DNA of 64,000 bases from DASXRU01 sp033856235 (GTDB lineage Bacteria > Acidobacteriota > Blastocatellia > Pyrinomonadales > Pyrinomonadaceae), in the NCBI GenBank assembly GCA_033856235.1, contig JAWVFI010000083.1, positions 8,754 through 72,753 of the forward strand, read 5' to 3'. Positions within the stretch are counted from its first letter, which is position 1, and every line of letters begins with the position of its first letter. Both the position numbers and the translations under genes were made by a program. Below, piece after piece: positions 61,850 through 64,000 of this stretch. The notes under the pieces were generated by a model that saw only the letters and a program-made list of their open reading frames with translations, was not told where the DNA came from and ran no database searches.

Positions 61850-63079
61850 TCAGGCGACCCGATGCTCAATCGCCAAAGGCTCGTCCGTGGCCATCAATGG
61901 CCTGGGAATCAACGCAGTAATCTCTTCGACGATGTGGCGGGTGGCATTCGGAATCGCGATTCCTACGGTGGCGGCGCGCATGGCGGCGTAATGTTTGGAA
62001 TCATCCAGCATCCGGCGCACGACGGGGACGATGTCGGCGGCGCTCTTCAGCATCACTCCGGCGCCTCGTTTGACGATCATGTTGCCCGCGCCGGCTTCCT
62101 GCGGCATCGGCGTGGTGATGGCGTCGGCGATGATCGGTACATGACAGGCAAGCGCCTCGAAAGTAGTCAATCCACCCAGCTTCGAAATCATCACACTGGC
62201 TGCGCCCATCAACTGTTCCACATGCTCCGAGTAGCCAATGACCTTGATTGGGAACCTGGCATGCGCGGCAATCTCTTCGGCTTCGCTCCGCAATTCCTCG
62301 TTCCGGCCTGCTAAAAAGATTGCCTGCACATCAAGTTCCCCGCGCACCAGCTCACGAAATATCTGCGGGATATTGCCGCCGCCGACCCAACCGGCGTTGA
62401 CAAAGACGGTGAATTTTTCGGGATCAAGTCCCAGCGCAGTCCGCGCTACGCGTGCAGTCTGTTCGTTGGGAAGATCGAACTTAGGATGGACGGGCATGCC
62501 GGAAATCTTGATGCGCTCAGGAGCGATGCCGTAATCAATCAACTGGCGGCGCGCATCATCGCTGGCTACAAGATAAAGCTGCACATCGTTGCAAGCCCAG
62601 CCTTTCCAGAAGCCGTAGCATGGATCGGTGACGACGGTTACAAGTGGAATCTTGTCAGCCAGTTTTAATTCTTTGAGCACGCGCGCGATGGCGTGTTGGG
62701 TCAGAGGATGAACGCTAACAATGACGTGCGGACACCAACGTTCGAATAAATCGCGGACGTAACCAACCGTGCGGGTATAGAAAAACTCGCGAGTTTCCGG
62801 ACGAAAACGGTTTACCGCCCAGAAAAGATATTTCATCCAGTGCTGTTTATTTTGCAGCACCCAATTGTACAGGCGCACCAGCTTCGCAGTGACTGCGTGT
62901 GACTCCTCGATCGCCCGGACAGTGCGCACGGCATAGGATTCACTGGCGAAGAATTTCTGCACTCCGGCAGCAATCGCCGCCGCAGCCGAGCGATGCCCGC
63001 CGCCGGTGTCGGACGAGATAATCAGAATCTTGGGTATGCGTTGAGGTGTCACCTGGTTACGCCTGGAGGGCAACTCCAT
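61850..63079 (-). CDS. MGDG synthase-like glycosyltransferase (GT28)
   Basis: A 409-residue soluble or membrane-associated glycosyltransferase of the monogalactosyldiacylglycerol synthase/processive diacylglycerol glucosyltransferase family. ILIISSDTGGGHRSAA (about 18-33) is the N-terminal lipid- and sugar-nucleotide-binding loop typical of MGDG synthases and UgtP. The C-terminal donor-binding side has MISKLGGLTTFEALAC, PMPQEAGAGNMIVKRGAG and similar (near 310-345). The product is probably a glycosylated diacylglycerol. ATG at 63079 overlaps the end of the radical SAM gene by 23 bp; a TTG 24 bp further upstream and a GTG at 63052 are alternatives. Confidence 0.82.
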   Translation of the reverse strand: MELPSRRNQVTPQRIPKILIISSDTGGGHRSAAAAIAAGVQKFFASESYAVRTVRAIEESHAVTAKLVRLYNWVLQNKQHWMKYLFWAVNRFRPETREFFYTRTVGYVRDLFERWCPHVIVSVHPLTQHAIARVLKELKLADKIPLVTVVTDPCYGFWKGWACNDVQLYLVASDDARRQLIDYGIAPERIKISGMPVHPKFDLPNEQTARVARTALGLDPEKFTVFVNAGWVGGGNIPQIFRELVRGELDVQAIFLAGRNEELRSEAEEIAAHARFPIKVIGYSEHVEQLMGAASVMISKLGGLTTFEALACHVPIIADAITTPMPQEAGAGNMIVKRGAGVMLKSAADIVPVVRRMLDDSKHYAAMRAATVGIAIPNATRHIVEEITALIPRPLMATDEPLAIEHRVA

Positions 63080-64000
63080 CGGCCTGCGGCTGGCCGCGCT
63101 CAATACTCTGGCGCGCCTTTTTCATTTCCCGCTCCAACTTTTTGATCTTAATCAAGTGCTTCGGATTAAAAGGTAGCGATGGGTAGTAACAGTTTGATTC
63201 GTGCGTGCAGAAGCAACCGTCGGCGGCTTGCTTGCGCCGCGCTTTCATCTGGGGTGATAGCCAGAGATCCTGGAAATTCCAATCGTGATCACGGAGGTTG
63301 CCAATGGGCGCCAAATTTTCGCAGGATGAAATCGTGCCTTCGTCGTAAATCACCGCACCCGCGGTGCCCGCATAACAGGTCAATTGCGCTTGCTGCGTTT
63401 CCTGCGTCTTAGTAATCAGGCCGTGCATGTAAATATCGATGGCCGCTTTAAAGAAACCAGCGTCGCCGCCGTAATTGTTCCTGATCGCAGCATGCCGCGA
63501 ATCGTCGTCAATCATTTGCGCCAGCCGGGCATAGCGCGAATGGTCGATATCCAGCTCAATCGGATCGGCTGAGGGCGGACGAATGTAATTAAAGTTCACC
63601 TTGTCAGGCTTCAGTTCATATTTCAGGAAGTCATACCAATCGAAGATTGTGTCCTGGTTCGAGTGCATGAAGCAGGTGCAGGTTTGGATATCGAGCTTGG
63701 GGCGGTCCTTCTTAATCGTCTGTAGCTGGCGCGCCGTATCAATCGCGATGTCCCACGAACCCGGTTTCTGCCGAATCTTTTCGTGCGGCTCTTTCAACCC
63801 ATCGATGCCGAGGGCCACCGTGACGTTCAGCTTCGGACACTCGTCGAGAATGCGGACGATGTCGGGGAAAATACGTTTCTGAATCTGCCCGTTCGACATC
63901 ACGTAAACCGACTCGAGGTTGTTGTTGCGATAGAAGGAGCTCACGATCTCCGGCAGGTCCTTGCGCGTAAACGGCTCACCGCCCGCCAGAATCAGGACGC
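63057..64000 (-). CDS. Radical SAM protein with SPASM-like C-terminus (5' end outside the window)
   Basis: The gene runs off the right edge. The visible frame starts upstream of the GTG at 63944 with LAGGEPFTRKDLPEIV, the conserved GGEP motif following the radical SAM cluster Cys (CxxxCxxC), which lies outside the window. After the TIM-barrel part (VTVALGIDGLKEPHEKIRQ, about 40 residues into the visible frame) the C-terminal part has Cys clusters (TCYAG, SSCENLAPIGNLRD, GCFCTHESNCYYP) like a SPASM or twitch auxiliary cluster. The substrate is unknown; it is coupled to the glycolipid synthase gene by overlap. Confidence 0.82.
   Translation of the reverse strand, partial: VLILAGGEPFTRKDLPEIVSSFYRNNNLESVYVMSNGQIQKRIFPDIVRILDECPKLNVTVALGIDGLKEPHEKIRQKPGSWDIAIDTARQLQTIKKDRPKLDIQTCTCFMHSNQDTIFDWYDFLKYELKPDKVNFNYIRPPSADPIELDIDHSRYARLAQMIDDDSRHAAIRNNYGGDAGFFKAAIDIYMHGLITKTQETQQAQLTCYAGTAGAVIYDEGTISSCENLAPIGNLRDHDWNFQDLWLSPQMKARRKQAADGCFCTHESNCYYPSLPFNPKHLIKIKKLEREMKKARQSIERGQPQADGVALQA

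Noticed and set aside
1..64000. tRNA or rRNA genes
   Set aside because: No cloverleaf with a GGTTCRANYCC-type T-arm and matching acceptor stem was noticed in the intergenic regions; short ones could be missed by eye.

Overview
The window reads as a chromosomal piece of a Gram-negative, moderately GC-rich bacterium. LpxD, a lipid-transport ABC system of the MCE/MlaD type, a TonB-dependent receptor and several lipoproteins show an outer membrane. The overall mix (cobalamin import, DUF6335-like protein, CWC/DUF5522 protein, many large proteins of unknown function, paired intergenic hairpins) would fit Acidobacteriota, class Blastocatellia. That placement is an inference from gene flavour; no marker gene was compared.

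Layout. 1-2100 (+): an MlaF-like ATPase and an MlaD-like substrate-binding protein with five copies of a C-terminal motif. 2113-25289 (-): one uninterrupted 23-kb run of six genes, transcribed from about 25.7 kb leftward: a 3385-residue giant protein with a DUF6603-like part, then proteins of 573, 297 and 1289 residues that I cannot assign, then two genes carrying three tandem copies of an Ig-like plus seven-bladed beta-propeller protein (two copies are fused in frame). None has a visible signal peptide. This is the best candidate for an undescribed system. 25290-25970 is a gene-poor leader. 25971-31030 (-): cyclase-family hydrolase, MidA-type methyltransferase, zinc-ribbon membrane protein, a small unknown protein, an OB-like lipoprotein and an aldehyde dehydrogenase. 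31254-34142 (-): aconitase with an insertion. 34414-34818 (+): DUF6335-like protein.

34903-39210 (-) is a compact housekeeping operon (gatB, SDR, TPR/TonB-C protein, dtd, cyclophilin lipoprotein). 39226-41536 holds an exported unknown protein, a small membrane protein and a Cys-rich protein. 41571-47595 (-) is a cobalamin uptake locus: riboswitch, btuF, btuC, btuD, then a second riboswitch in front of btuB. The two riboswitches appear to use different output mechanisms (a terminator, and a Shine-Dalgarno-sequestering helix). 47771-49384 (+) GT39-like glycosyltransferase, 49479-50543 (+) mtnA, 50529-52847 (-) sugar-nucleotide epimerase and UDP-glucose dehydrogenase, 52995-53714 (-) FecR-like surface protein with a good promoter, 54081-54671 (-) exported unknown. 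54842-60811 (+): coaBC, family-4 uracil-DNA glycosylase, priA, lpxD. 60950-64000 (-): SDR, an MGDG-synthase-like glycosyltransferase and a radical SAM protein that runs off the window.

A recurrent feature of the intergenic DNA is short perfect hairpins with TTCA/TGAA or GGAA loops, usually two in opposite orientation, plus two more complex multi-hairpin elements. Stem sequences differ between sites while the architecture is shared.
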